Shown: piece after piece, positions 40,415-49,216 of the stretch
How the letters are laid out: each line of letters opens with the position of its first letter
Numbering within the stretch: the first letter of the stretch is position 1
NCBI RefSeq assembly: GCF_029392075.1
Contig: NZ_CP113929.1
Span: 2,108,001-2,172,000, forward strand
Source of the DNA: Bifidobacterium sp. ESL0704
Lineage (GTDB): Bacteria; Actinomycetota; Actinomycetes; Actinomycetales; Bifidobacteriaceae
Length of the DNA: 64,000 nucleotides
Reading direction: 5' to 3'
Notes under the pieces: generated by a model
What the model saw: the letters and a program-made list of their open reading frames with translations, nothing else
What the model was told of the DNA's origin: nothing
Databases searched by the model: none
Made by a program: the position numbers and the translations under genes

Positions 40415-43060
40415 ATGCACAACAACACACAATACGTATACCAGTTTTCGGAAGGCGACGCTTCGATGCGCGACCTGCTGGGCGGCAAAGGTGCCGGAGT
40501 GGCCGAAATGACCAAGTTGGGAATGCCGGTGCCGGAAGGCTTTACGATAACCACCGAAGCCTGCCGAAAGTATATGAAAAACCCGGACGGCATCGACGCT
40601 GAAATCCGCCAACCGGTGCTCGACGCCCTGAACCAACTTGAACAACGCACCGGCAAGACGCTGGGCGACCCAGATGACCCGCTGCTGGTATCGGTGCGTT
40701 CCGGCGCGCAGGTCTCCATGCCCGGAATGATGGATACGATCCTGAATCTCGGGCTCAACCGCGATGTGGTCGAGGCGTTGGGTGAAAAGTCCGGCAACGC
40801 GCGTTGGGCTTGGGATTCCTACCGTCGCTTCATCCAGATGTACGGCAATGTGGTCATGGGCATCAACGAAGATATTTTCGAGCATCGCATCGATGAACGC
40901 AAGGCCGAACGCGGTGTGGAATCCGATGTCGACCTCGATGCCCGGGACATGCAGTGGCTGGCCGATCGCTTCCTCGAAGATTACCGGCAGGCCAAAGGCG
41001 AGGACTTCCCCACCGAACCTGCCACCCAGCTTTTCGAAGCCATCAAAGCCGTCTTTCGCTCCTGGAACAACCCTCGTGCCGTCTATTTCAGACAGATGAA
41101 CAACATTCCCGACGATTGGGGCACCGCTGTGACCGTGCAGCGCATGGTCTTCGGCAACCTTTCCGAAAATTCCGGCACAGGTGTGGCCTTCTCGCGCAAC
41201 CCTGTCAATGGTGAAAAAGGCCTGTTCGGCGAATATCTGATGAACGCGCAGGGTGAGGATGTCGTTTCCGGTGTACGCACCCCCGAACCCATCGAGACCT
41301 TGAAAACGCGGAATCCCGCGCTGTACGAGACCTTTGACCAGATCGTGCATAAGCTCGAGCTGCACTATCGAGATATGCAGGACATGGAATTCACCATCGA
41401 AGACGGCCATCTCTTCATGCTTCAGACCCGCAATGGCAAGCGCACCCCGCAGGCCGCCTTCAAAATCGCCAGCGACCTGGTGGACGAAGGCGTACTGACA
41501 CAGGAGGATGCCGTCTGCTCCATCGACCCGACCTACATCACCGCGATGCTGCATCCCAGTTTCACCGACGAAGCCCTGAAAAACGGCACGGTACTTGGCA
41601 CCGGTCTGGCAGCCTCGCCGGGAGCGGCTGCAGGACGCGTGGTCTTTTCATCCGATGACGCCGAAACCTGGTCGAACCGGGGCGAACAGGTCATTCTAGT
41701 ACGGCGCGACACCACTCCGGAGGACATCGTGGGCATGCACCATGCCGAGGGCATCATGACCGCACGCGGAGGCATGACCAGCCATGCTGCCGTCGTGGCC
41801 AGAGGCATCGGCAAATGCTGTGTTTCCGGGGTTTCGGCCCTGCAATTCGACGATGCCGGAAACTGCCGCATCGGCGGACATGAACTCGATGAGGGCGAGT
41901 GGATCTCCTTGGACGGCAGCACGGGTTCGGTCTACGAAGGCAAACTGGAAACCGAACCGGCGTCCATGACCGGAGCGTTCGGACGAGTGATGTCATGGGC
42001 CGACCGTTTCCGCAGACTTGAGGTTCGCGCCAACGCGGATACTCCCGAAGACGCACGCCGCTCACGCGAGTTGGGCGCCGAAGGCATCGGCCTGTGCCGT
42101 ACCGAGCACATGTTCTTCCGTCCTGAACGCATCGACGCCATCCGGCGGATGATTGTGGCACGGAACGAGGAGGAACGCCAAGCCGCACTCGACGTGCTGC
42201 TGCCGATGCAACGCGAAGATTTCACGGCGATGTACGAGGCGATGGAAGGCGAACCGATGACCGTGCGTCTCATCGATCCGCCCCTGCACGAATTCCTGCC
42301 CAAGACGCCGGAAGCCGTGGCCGCACTGGCCGAGACGACCGGCCAAAGCGTCGAAGACATCAACCGCGCCACCACCGAGCTGACCGAAGTCAACCCGATG
42401 CTGGGCCATCGCGGCTGCAGGCTCGCGGTCACCTATCCCTCGATCGCCCGCATGCAGACCAGGGCCGTGCTGGAAGCCGCCGTGAACGTCAAACGCGAGC
42501 ATCCCGATTGGACAGTGGCCCCTGAGATCATGATTCCGCTGGTCAGTGAATCGGCCGAATTCGATTACGTAAAGTCCATCGTCGAAGACACCGCCAAGGA
42601 GGTCATCGCCAGCTCCGGCATCTCGCTCTACTGCTCGGTAGGCACGATGATCGAGACGCCACGCGCCGCCCTGACCGCCGGCGACATAGCCGCCAGAGCC
42701 GAGTTCTTCTCCTTCGGCACCAACGATCTGACGCAGATGACCTTCGGCCTGAGCCGAGACGACGCCGGCTCGTTCCTCCAGGATTATTACGACAAGGGTC
42801 TGCTGAAAGAAGATCCGTTCTCGCATCTGGACCGCAAAGGCGTGGGCAGGCTCATCGGGATGGCCGTCGAATCCGGCCGACGCGTCCGTCCGAACCTCAG
42901 GGTCGGTATTTGCGGCGAACACGGCGGGGACCCGGAATCCATAGAGTTCTGCGAAAGCTCGGGCCTGGATTACGTTTCGTGCTCCACCTATCGCGTGCCC
43001 GTGGCCAGGCTAGCCGCCGCGCAAGCCGCATTGGGACGTCACGCCCCCGAACGCAGGTGA
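40415..43060 (+). CDS. ppdK: Pyruvate, phosphate dikinase
   Basis: Interconverts pyruvate + ATP + Pi and PEP + AMP + PPi. 881 residues: ATP-binding domain (LLGGKGAGVAEMTKLGMPVP), the phosphohistidine loop GGMTSHAAVVARGIGKCCVSG in pieces (GGMTSHAAVVARG, KCCVSG), and the PEP barrel with FSFGTNDLTQMTFGLSRDD and the catalytic Cys in GICGEHGGDPES. The ATG at 40415 follows GAGGGAAGAG; an upstream ATG at 40394 is less well placed. PPi made in reverse could be removed by the pyrophosphatase 9 kb upstream. Confidence 0.95.
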   Translation: MHNNTQYVYQFSEGDASMRDLLGGKGAGVAEMTKLGMPVPEGFTITTEACRKYMKNPDGIDAEIRQPVLDALNQLEQRTGKTLGDPDDPLLVSVRSGAQVSMPGMMDTILNLGLNRDVVEALGEKSGNARWAWDSYRRFIQMYGNVVMGINEDIFEHRIDERKAERGVESDVDLDARDMQWLADRFLEDYRQAKGEDFPTEPATQLFEAIKAVFRSWNNPRAVYFRQMNNIPDDWGTAVTVQRMVFGNLSENSGTGVAFSRNPVNGEKGLFGEYLMNAQGEDVVSGVRTPEPIETLKTRNPALYETFDQIVHKLELHYRDMQDMEFTIEDGHLFMLQTRNGKRTPQAAFKIASDLVDEGVLTQEDAVCSIDPTYITAMLHPSFTDEALKNGTVLGTGLAASPGAAAGRVVFSSDDAETWSNRGEQVILVRRDTTPEDIVGMHHAEGIMTARGGMTSHAAVVARGIGKCCVSGVSALQFDDAGNCRIGGHELDEGEWISLDGSTGSVYEGKLETEPASMTGAFGRVMSWADRFRRLEVRANADTPEDARRSRELGAEGIGLCRTEHMFFRPERIDAIRRMIVARNEEERQAALDVLLPMQREDFTAMYEAMEGEPMTVRLIDPPLHEFLPKTPEAVAALAETTGQSVEDINRATTELTEVNPMLGHRGCRLAVTYPSIARMQTRAVLEAAVNVKREHPDWTVAPEIMIPLVSESAEFDYVKSIVEDTAKEVIASSGISLYCSVGTMIETPRAALTAGDIAARAEFFSFGTNDLTQMTFGLSRDDAGSFLQDYYDKGLLKEDPFSHLDRKGVGRLIGMAVESGRRVRPNLRVGICGEHGGDPESIEFCESSGLDYVSCSTYRVPVARLAAAQAALGRHAPERR

Positions 43061-43165
43061 GCGCAAACGTTTGCGATGACGTCGTTGAGCAAGCTCTCGG
43101 ATACGACTGCAGCTGAACGATACAAGATAAAGCCGCAAATTCCGTCTCATTGATGATGATTATGA

Positions 43166-43216
43166 TGGATGGCCTGCAACTGGAAATATCACCGGCTGCA
43201 GGCCATCCATCAGACA
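43166..43216. terminator. Hairpin terminator between convergent genes
   Basis: A perfect 14-bp stem, ATGGATGGCCTGCA paired with TGCAGGCCATCCAT, followed by a short T-run on the plus strand. It separates ppdK from the convergent Ala-Asp repeat gene. Confidence 0.8.
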
Positions 43217-43230
43217 TTTTTCGCTGGCGG

Positions 43231-44217
43231 CTATTGACGAGTCTTGCCCAAATCCAACCTTTTCAACTCAGGGATATCGTCCAACGAGGCGTTACGGCCG
43301 TCCTCAGTTCGATGCTCGCTGAGGTCATCATTGGCCCGGCCATAACCTCTTTCGTTTCCTGCTTTGTCCACTTTGCTGTTGCCGACACTGTTGCCTGGCA
43401 ATCCTTCTGCCGCATCGGATTCGTTCAACGGACCGGTTTCGCCCAAAACCCCGGCATCCTCCGCTTCCGCAGCATCGGCAGCATCGGCAGCATGGGCAGC
43501 ATCGGCAGCATCGGCAGCATCGGCAGCATCGGCAGCATCGGCAGCATCGGCAGCCGCGAGATCAGACGTTTCACTGTCGTAATCCCCAAGGCCGTCGACG
43601 CTGTCAATCCCCTCATCGATATCATCAACGTCATCCAACGCGTCAGGATCGGCGTATTCCTTGGCATCCTCGAACGCGACGGCCCCGGGAGAATCTGAGG
43701 CATCAAACCTGCGGTCGTTCTTCGCCTCACGCTCTTCCTCGCGCGCGGCGATGGCCTGCAACGTGCGGGCGAAACGCATCACCTGATCGTCGGTAATCGC
43801 TTCAAGCTTCTCCTTGGTCATCACCGAACGCATGACCATACGGATATGCGCAACGTCAAACGCAGGCCCCTTCTCCCGCTTCGACTTGTTCTTCCTGGCG
43901 TAGATCTCCAAGCCGTGCTTGCCTTGACGCGCATGAACGAACGGCTTCCATTTGCCCCCGGTTTGCGAGGCGTCAAGCAGCGTCGCAAGCCTCGCTATCA
44001 AAATCGCGCTTTGCATGGTCGAAAGCCCATACCAAGAGCACATCAGATACCACGAAACCGAGCGTTCCAGCGTTCCGCCCAGATATTCGTCATATTCATC
44101 CATCGCCATCTGCATCAACAACACCCGGTCTTGAAGCCGCTTCTCCTCGGTGTCCAGATTGTCGATGACCTTGAATTTCTTTCTGCTGACGATTTTCTTG
44201 CTACGTTTCTTGCCCAT
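43231..44217 (-). CDS. Unknown protein with Ala-Ala-Asp tandem repeats
   Basis: 328 residues. A basic start (KKRSKKIVSRKKF) and a conserved-looking helical domain (about 20-165; LGGTLERSVSWYLMCSWYGLS, then FVHARQGKHGLEIYARKN) precede an acidic Asp/Glu region and about nine AAD triplets, then a polar tail. The ATG has a perfect AAGGAGG. It resembles no family I can name; a soluble regulator or scaffold is possible. Confidence 0.65.
   Translation of the reverse strand: MGKKRSKKIVSRKKFKVIDNLDTEEKRLQDRVLLMQMAMDEYDEYLGGTLERSVSWYLMCSWYGLSTMQSAILIARLATLLDASQTGGKWKPFVHARQGKHGLEIYARKNKSKREKGPAFDVAHIRMVMRSVMTKEKLEAITDDQVMRFARTLQAIAAREEEREAKNDRRFDASDSPGAVAFEDAKEYADPDALDDVDDIDEGIDSVDGLGDYDSETSDLAAADAADAADAADAADAADAAHAADAADAAEAEDAGVLGETGPLNESDAAEGLPGNSVGNSKVDKAGNERGYGRANDDLSEHRTEDGRNASLDDIPELKRLDLGKTRQ
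43471..43553. repeat. 9-bp coding tandem repeat (GCATCGGCA)
   Basis: About nine copies of GCATCGGCA inside the preceding gene encode AAD units. One copy has GCATGGGCA (His). Copy-number change would keep the frame. Confidence 0.85.
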
Positions 44218-44339
44218 ATCAGCCTCCTTGCCGACAAATACAAAATACGTTACACCATATTCTATCGTCCTCGAATGATTCTTTCCCTTACAGCGTTCGG
44301 CGTAAACCATATCCAAGCCTTTCACCGCACCCCGTCCCC

Positions 44340-44426
44340 ACCATGTGCGGGAGCCCGATACGTCTACGGATAAGCGCATATCCGCTATCGCCATTGCTAC
44401 GGCGCTTCTTATAACCGTCGTGGCCA
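44340..44426 (+). pseudogene. Remnant of a second copy of the 257-residue membrane protein (C-terminus only)
   Basis: 87 bases about 91% identical to 45461-45547, encoding the same juxtamembrane and TM part (STDKRISAIAIATALLITVV). It then runs into an eight-base C-tract and unrelated frame. The rest of the gene is gone. Confidence 0.75.
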
Positions 44427-44494
44427 CCCCCCCCGATACCAGTACACCGCTAATCGCCGTATCATCTCGGCTCCCAGCCCCTTCCACACATAAT

Positions 44495-44523
44495 TTGACA
44501 ACTCACATTCATTGCATCATAAT
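44495..44523 (+). promoter_or_regulatory. Strong promoter of the bacteriocin-like locus
   Basis: TTGACA, exactly 17 bases, CATAAT. It lies about 95 bases before the small secreted peptide's start. Confidence 0.65.
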
Positions 44524-44617
44524 TGGCGGCAAACCATAGATGGTTTCTCTCTCAAAGATGTTGTGTATCCGTCCAGTGTCATAAAAACTAGTTTGTGCAT
44601 AAGGAAGGTGCTATACA

Positions 44618-44814
44618 ATGCGTCAATTATCCCAAAAACTGCTATGCGCATTCATTCCGCTACTCACAGTTTTCTCATTTACGACTCCTGCCAACGCTGC
44701 GTCCAGACAGCTGAACGTGCCGATAGAGACGCAGCTGCGGTCCAATCATATTCATGGATGAAGTCAGCCAGCGGACATGCCTGGACGCACAGCCGCTACA
44801 ACATTTCACGGTAA
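44618..44814 (+). pseudogene. Frameshifted small secreted peptide, lactococcin-972-like
   Basis: AAGGAAGGTG precedes an ATG encoding a clear signal peptide (LLCAFIPLLTVFSFTTPANA-A). In this frame translation stops at 44761 after 47 residues. The adjacent frame continues DAAAVQSYSWMKSASGHAWT and HSRYNISR to a stop at 44814, 12 bases before the next gene. The W-K-x-A-S-G and Y-N end resembles the C-terminus of lactococcin 972 family bacteriocins. A single indel near 44700-44745 would restore a ~65-residue precursor. The short form could instead be a functional secreted peptide. Confidence 0.45.
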
Positions 44815-44826
44815 AGGAGATCAATC

Positions 44827-45600
44827 ATGAAACGGCAGCCCTTCATCATCATTGCATCTCTATCGTCGATCGTCTTCATGAGCCTTTCACTGCCGGCATC
44901 CGCAATCGCAGCAGTAAGCATTCCCGACGATGTCACCGAATTCTTCAACACTCAGGCTCCGAAAGAAATATCGGAATTTGAACACGAGGCGCACAGCACA
45001 ATCAGCAATCAGACCATCCAAAAAGATACGGCTCCGGCACTGGAGAACATTCAACAGGAATATATCGTGCAACCGGACGCCAACGGCAAGCTGGAAATCA
45101 AACCCACCGGCGACTGGATGGCGGCGGTCCTTCACGACAACACACTTACAGGAATTGCCTACGCCCATCGCAACGCCAACGATCAACTGGAGTCAGGCTG
45201 GTCGGAAGACACCACGGTAGCAGGGTATCTTCTTGCCGCAAATCCAGGAACGGATGTTGTGCTGGTGCCGTGGACCAACGCCTATTTCTCCAGGACAAAC
45301 GGCACTTTGACAGCACTCAATGACGAGGCGAAGCAATCCGCGCCCAATCCAATCAACGAAAACGAGTTCCTCAGCAAGGTACAGTCTTCGTTTGACACAG
45401 ACAAAAAGAACAACGAACAGTCACTCAATCAAGGCAAGGTACCAGTCAGCGGTTCCTCAAACCATGCGCGGGAGCCCAATACATCTACAAGTAAGCGCAT
45501 ATCCGCTATCGCCATTGCTACGGCGCTTCTTATAACCGTTGTGGCCATCCTTATGCTCGTACACAGGAAATCGAACATAACAAACAAAAAGCAAGACTGA
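44827..45600 (+). CDS. Secreted, C-terminally membrane-anchored protein of the bacteriocin-like locus
   Basis: 257 residues: a signal peptide (IASLSSIVFMSLSLPASA), a soluble extracytoplasmic domain of ~190 residues, one C-terminal TM (ISAIAIATALLITVVAILMLV) and a short basic tail. It follows the small peptide directly with AAAGGAGATC as ribosome binding site, so the two form an operon. In related loci such proteins accompany the peptide and are thought to give immunity or aid export; that role is inferred from position only. ABC transporter genes usual for complete loci are absent. Confidence 0.6.
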   Translation: MKRQPFIIIASLSSIVFMSLSLPASAIAAVSIPDDVTEFFNTQAPKEISEFEHEAHSTISNQTIQKDTAPALENIQQEYIVQPDANGKLEIKPTGDWMAAVLHDNTLTGIAYAHRNANDQLESGWSEDTTVAGYLLAANPGTDVVLVPWTNAYFSRTNGTLTALNDEAKQSAPNPINENEFLSKVQSSFDTDKKNNEQSLNQGKVPVSGSSNHAREPNTSTSKRISAIAIATALLITVVAILMLVHRKSNITNKKQD

Positions 45601-45641
45601 TCGGCGCACGACGTCAATCGGATGATTGCACGCAAACGGCC

Positions 45642-46028
45642 TCAGCTGCGCGGCATGGATTCGGCGATGCGCTGATGACGTTTTTTGGCTTCCGTGACCA
45701 CGAACTCACGATAGCTCTCTTCAATGCTCGGATCGAGCCCGGCATCGAGAGCCACCTTCGTAAGCCGCTCGGCCTGCCGACTTTCACGTTGTCGATCTTC
45801 CGGAGCGAACCCGGACTGGGCCTTCAAAACCCCGACTTCAGCGGTGTATTTGAAGCGCTCCGCAAGCAACGAGACGATGGCCGTATCCACGTTGTCGATG
45901 GACTGGCGCAACCGCTTGATGCGTTCGACGGCCTGCGCGGTTTGCGGGTTGGCCCTCTCCTGCGCGTCGTCGATGGTGGTATCACGCCAGCCTTCCGCTT
46001 TGTCGCTGCCCGCGGTTTCCGTAGTCAT
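45642..46028 (-). CDS. Chorismate mutase (AroQ class)
   Basis: Converts chorismate to prephenate for Phe/Tyr synthesis. 128 residues; helical AroQ core: IKRLRQSIDNVDTAIVSLLAERF, then VGVLKAQSGFAPEDRQRESRQ and FVVTEAKKRHQ (as separate blocks). The catalytic Arg, Lys and Glu positions are present. The ATG at 46028 is chosen because AGGCAAG lies before it. No other aromatic-pathway gene is adjacent. Confidence 0.88.
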   Translation of the reverse strand: MTTETAGSDKAEGWRDTTIDDAQERANPQTAQAVERIKRLRQSIDNVDTAIVSLLAERFKYTAEVGVLKAQSGFAPEDRQRESRQAERLTKVALDAGLDPSIEESYREFVVTEAKKRHQRIAESMPRS

Positions 46029-46065
46029 ATCTTGCCTATTCATGATGATTCAAGATTACCGTGTA

Positions 46066-46600
46066 CACAACCCATTGCACAATCCGACTTACTGGCGGAA
46101 TCATGACGCAAAATCCGCCACTCGCGTCACAAAACCACCAACAAGCAACACTACCGGAGGAAACACGACGCAAAATCCGCCACTCGCGTCACAAAACCAC
46201 CAACAACTTGGACTGCCGAAGGAAACACGACGCCAAATCCACCACTCGCGTCACAAAACCACCAACAACTTGGACTGCCGAAGGAATCACGACGCAAAAT
46301 CCACCACTCGCGTCACAAAACCACCAACAACCCGCACTACCGGAGGAATCACGTCGCAAAACACCACCTCCGCATCGCAAAACCTCCAACAAGCAACATT
46401 ACCGGAGGAAACACGACGCAAAATCTGCCACTCGCGCCACAAAACCGCCAACAACCCGCACTACTGGCAGAATCACGACGCTAAACCCACCACTCGCGTC
46501 ACAAAACCGCCAACAAGCAACACTACCGGAGGAAACACGACGCAAAACACCACCTCCGCGTCACAAAACCTCCAATAGGCAACGAAAAAGGGGACCCTGA
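46066..46600. repeat. Family A array: eight units with an exact 62-bp period
   Basis: The word (T/C)CACAAAACC or its variant starts at 46127, 46189, 46251, 46313, 46375, 46437, 46499 and 46561, exactly 62 bp apart. Each unit has a conserved part (CACGACGCAAAATC, CCACTCGCGTCACAAAACC) and a six-base variable word that alternates among GCAACA, CTTGGA and CCCGCA before an ACTACCGGAGG-type arm. The plus strand is rich in C and A and poor in G. It fills the gap between rho and the chorismate mutase gene. Confidence 0.9.
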
Positions 46601-46637
46601 TAACAGGATTCCCCTTTTCGTATCGCCTCAAGTCGAA

Positions 46638-48707
46638 TCAGTTGTTCATATTACTGGTGTTCTGCTTGATGATGGCCTGCAGGAAGTCACGGTTGGTCGC
46701 CGTCTTCTTCAAGCGCGGCACAATGGTCTGATATGCCTTCTCCGGCTCCATGCCGCCAAGCAGACGACGCAGGCTGTAGATGACCGCAAGCTCATCTTTC
46801 GCCGTGATGAGCTCCTCACGACGCGTGCCGGAAGCATTGATGTCAATGGCAGGGAAGAGTCGCTTATCGGCCAAATCTCGCGAAAGACGAAGCTCCATAT
46901 TGCCGGTGCCCTTGAATTCCTCGAAAATGACCTCGTCCATCTTGGAGCCGGTTTCCACCAGCGCCGAAGAGATAATGGTCAGCGATCCGCCGTTTTCAAT
47001 GTTGCGGGCGGCGCCAAAGAACTTCTTAGGCGGATAGAGCGCCTGCGCGTCGACACCGCCGGAAAGCACGCGACCAGAAGCCGGAGCGGCGATGTTGTAG
47101 GCACGGGCAAGCCTGGTCATGGAATCGAGCAGCACCACCACGTCCTGGCCGAGCTCCACCAAGCGCTTGGCACGCTCGATGGCGAGTTCGGCGACAGTGG
47201 TGTGGTCGGAAGCCGGGCGATCGAACGTCGAGGAGATGACCTCGCCCTGCACGGTGCGCTCCATGTCGGTGACTTCCTCGGGGCGTTCGTCCACGAGCAC
47301 CACCATCAGATGCACTTCTGGATTATTCGTAGCGATGGAATTGGCGATGTTCTGCAAGGTGATGGTCTTGCCGGCCTTCGGCGGGGAGACGATCAGACCG
47401 CGCTGGCCTTTGCCGATCGGCGCGACCAGATCGATCAGGCGACCGAGAATCTTGTTCGGAGTGGTCTCCTGCTTGAGGCGTTCCTGCGGATAGAGCGGGG
47501 TGAGCTTGGAGAACTGCGCGCGGTTGGCCGCATCCTCGACGCTCATGCCATTGATGGTCTCGATGGATTGCAGCGGCACGAACTTCTGGCGCTGGTTGCG
47601 GCGTTCGCCTTCGCGCGGTTCGCGGATGAAGCCCTGAACGGCGTCGCCCTTACGCAGACCGTATTTGCGAATCTGGCCCATCGAAACATACACGTCGTTG
47701 GGGCCCGGCAGATAGCCGGAAGTGCGGATGAACGCATAGGAATCAAGCACGTCGACGATGCCTGCGACGGGGACCAGCCCCTCCTTGGAATCGTTGCGAC
47801 GATCCCGCATATCCTCTTCGTTCACGTTTTCGTTGTTGTAGCGACCGCCACGATCGGCATGTTCGCCGCGATTGTCGTGGTCCTTATAGTCGTAATTGTT
47901 GCGATCGCGTCCACGCATCCTGCGCTGATGACGCTCGTTGCCGCGGTCTTCATGGTTGTAGCGATCGTTGCGGCGATTACGGCGGATGAACTCGTGACGC
48001 GGCTCTGCCTCTTTGGCATCGCCGGCATTTCCCTCGTCATTGTCGACAACCGGCAAGGTGGCAAGAATGTCATCCAGATCCCGAACCTTATTGGATTCGG
48101 TATCGTGACGCGACTGCTGCTCCGCGCGATAGTTCCTGCGATGAGTGCGGCTCTCGCCTTCCTCTGCCATCTCGTGATCGCCACGATGATGCGAGACGAA
48201 TGACCTGCTACGCCGACGAGAAGACTCTTCATCGTCGAATGCAGTGAGCTGGGAGGCGCGGCCTTCACCGCTCTGCCTAGACGAAGACCGTTGCTCGTCG
48301 GCCTTTTCGGCTTGTGCATTCGATTTCTTCAGCCGGGCATTTTCCCGACCAGCCGAAGCGTGCGTCTCGGCTTTGTCGGATTCGGCCTCACCACGAACCT
48401 CTTTGGCATCCCCGACCTTGCCATCGGGGTCGCTGCCGGAAACCGGCTGCTTGGATGCATGGTCGCTTACGGAAGTCTGTTCGTGCTCGGCATCACGATT
48501 TTCGTTCTTTTCCGCAGCCCTTTTCGGCGCGGCTTTGGGAGCACGAACCGTAACGCCACTAGGCGCTTCCCCGCCTGTTCTTGCAGCTTGAAGGGTGGCG
48601 AGCAGCTCGGGCTTACGCATCGTTGACGTGCCACGAAGCCCCATCTGTCTGGCGAGCGCTTTCAGCTCAGGCAGCTTCATATCCTCAATATTCTGGCTAG
48701 TTGCCAC
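46638..48707 (-). CDS. rho: Transcription termination factor Rho
   Basis: Hexameric RNA helicase that ends transcription. 689 residues: N-terminal SAP-like helices ([19 protein letters not shown]), then ~270 residues of low complexity rich in Arg, Asn, Asp and Glu, then the RNA-binding fold ([21 protein letters not shown]) and the ATPase with [32 protein letters not shown] and [18 protein letters not shown] large insert is usual in actinobacteria and can drive condensation. The start is GTG at 48707 with GAGGAAAGG upstream. Confidence 0.95.
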   Translation of the reverse strand: MATSQNIEDMKLPELKALARQMGLRGTSTMRKPELLATLQAARTGGEAPSGVTVRAPKAAPKRAAEKNENRDAEHEQTSVSDHASKQPVSGSDPDGKVGDAKEVRGEAESDKAETHASAGRENARLKKSNAQAEKADEQRSSSRQSGEGRASQLTAFDDEESSRRRSRSFVSHHRGDHEMAEEGESRTHRRNYRAEQQSRHDTESNKVRDLDDILATLPVVDNDEGNAGDAKEAEPRHEFIRRNRRNDRYNHEDRGNERHQRRMRGRDRNNYDYKDHDNRGEHADRGGRYNNENVNEEDMRDRRNDSKEGLVPVAGIVDVLDSYAFIRTSGYLPGPNDVYVSMGQIRKYGLRKGDAVQGFIREPREGERRNQRQKFVPLQSIETINGMSVEDAANRAQFSKLTPLYPQERLKQETTPNKILGRLIDLVAPIGKGQRGLIVSPPKAGKTITLQNIANSIATNNPEVHLMVVLVDERPEEVTDMERTVQGEVISSTFDRPASDHTTVAELAIERAKRLVELGQDVVVLLDSMTRLARAYNIAAPASGRVLSGGVDAQALYPPKKFFGAARNIENGGSLTIISSALVETGSKMDEVIFEEFKGTGNMELRLSRDLADKRLFPAIDINASGTRREELITAKDELAVIYSLRRLLGGMEPEKAYQTIVPRLKKTATNRDFLQAIIKQNTSNMNN

Positions 48708-48920
48708 TATAATGTTGCCTTTCCTCGACTTCCTACGGCATTGCCCGGAAGCTATATGAAAAAGATACGGCATATTGTAAAACCGCTTATGAAATATCCG
48801 ATACCACCATGTGGTTTTCGAACTTTTCTTTAGATTACAACCGTGCCCTGACCAACCCCGCTCGGCGTGGCGAACTCACAATCCATTGCCACTTCGCATC
48901 CGCGCTCCCGCTGACTCTGC

Positions 48921-49060
48921 TGCTGGGAAACCGCAACCGGCAAACCCTCAAAGTCCGATTACCAGCACGAACACACTTTAATGCTGGAAAACCGCATCTG
49001 GCAAACCCTCAAAGTCCGATTACCAGCACGAACACACTTTAATGCTGGAAAACCGCATCC
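48921..49060. repeat. Family F direct repeat, 61-bp period
   Basis: About 2.3 copies of a 61-bp unit (CAAACCCTCAAAGTCCGATT, ACCAGCACGAACACACTTTA, ATGCTGGAAAACCGCAT). Two copies are identical over nearly the whole unit, suggesting recent duplication. CCAGC and GCTGG can pair within each. The 509-base gap between rho and the FAD oxidoreductase shows no gene. Confidence 0.88.
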
Positions 49061-49216
49061 GAACGAACAACAGATGCTGTTTCCCAGCAACAATGAGCAT
49101 GTCTTGCTCGAACAATGACAATGCAAAAGGCGGACGACCCTTGCAGATCATCCGCCTTGAATAAGAACGAACATACTGGCAGAAACCAGAACAGTCAGCG
49201 ACTAAGAGCTACGCGA

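Noticed and set aside
46066..46600. Possible CRISPR array (62-bp period, conserved and variable parts)
   Set aside because: The variable part is only about six bases and cycles among three words, the rest is conserved throughout, and no cas gene is present. It matches the family A inverted repeats seen at 3.9 kb.
46061..46600. Repeat protein encoded by the 62-bp array (open in two plus-strand frames)
   Set aside because: The period is not a multiple of three and several frames are open at once because the repeats lack stops. There is no ribosome binding site or start context.
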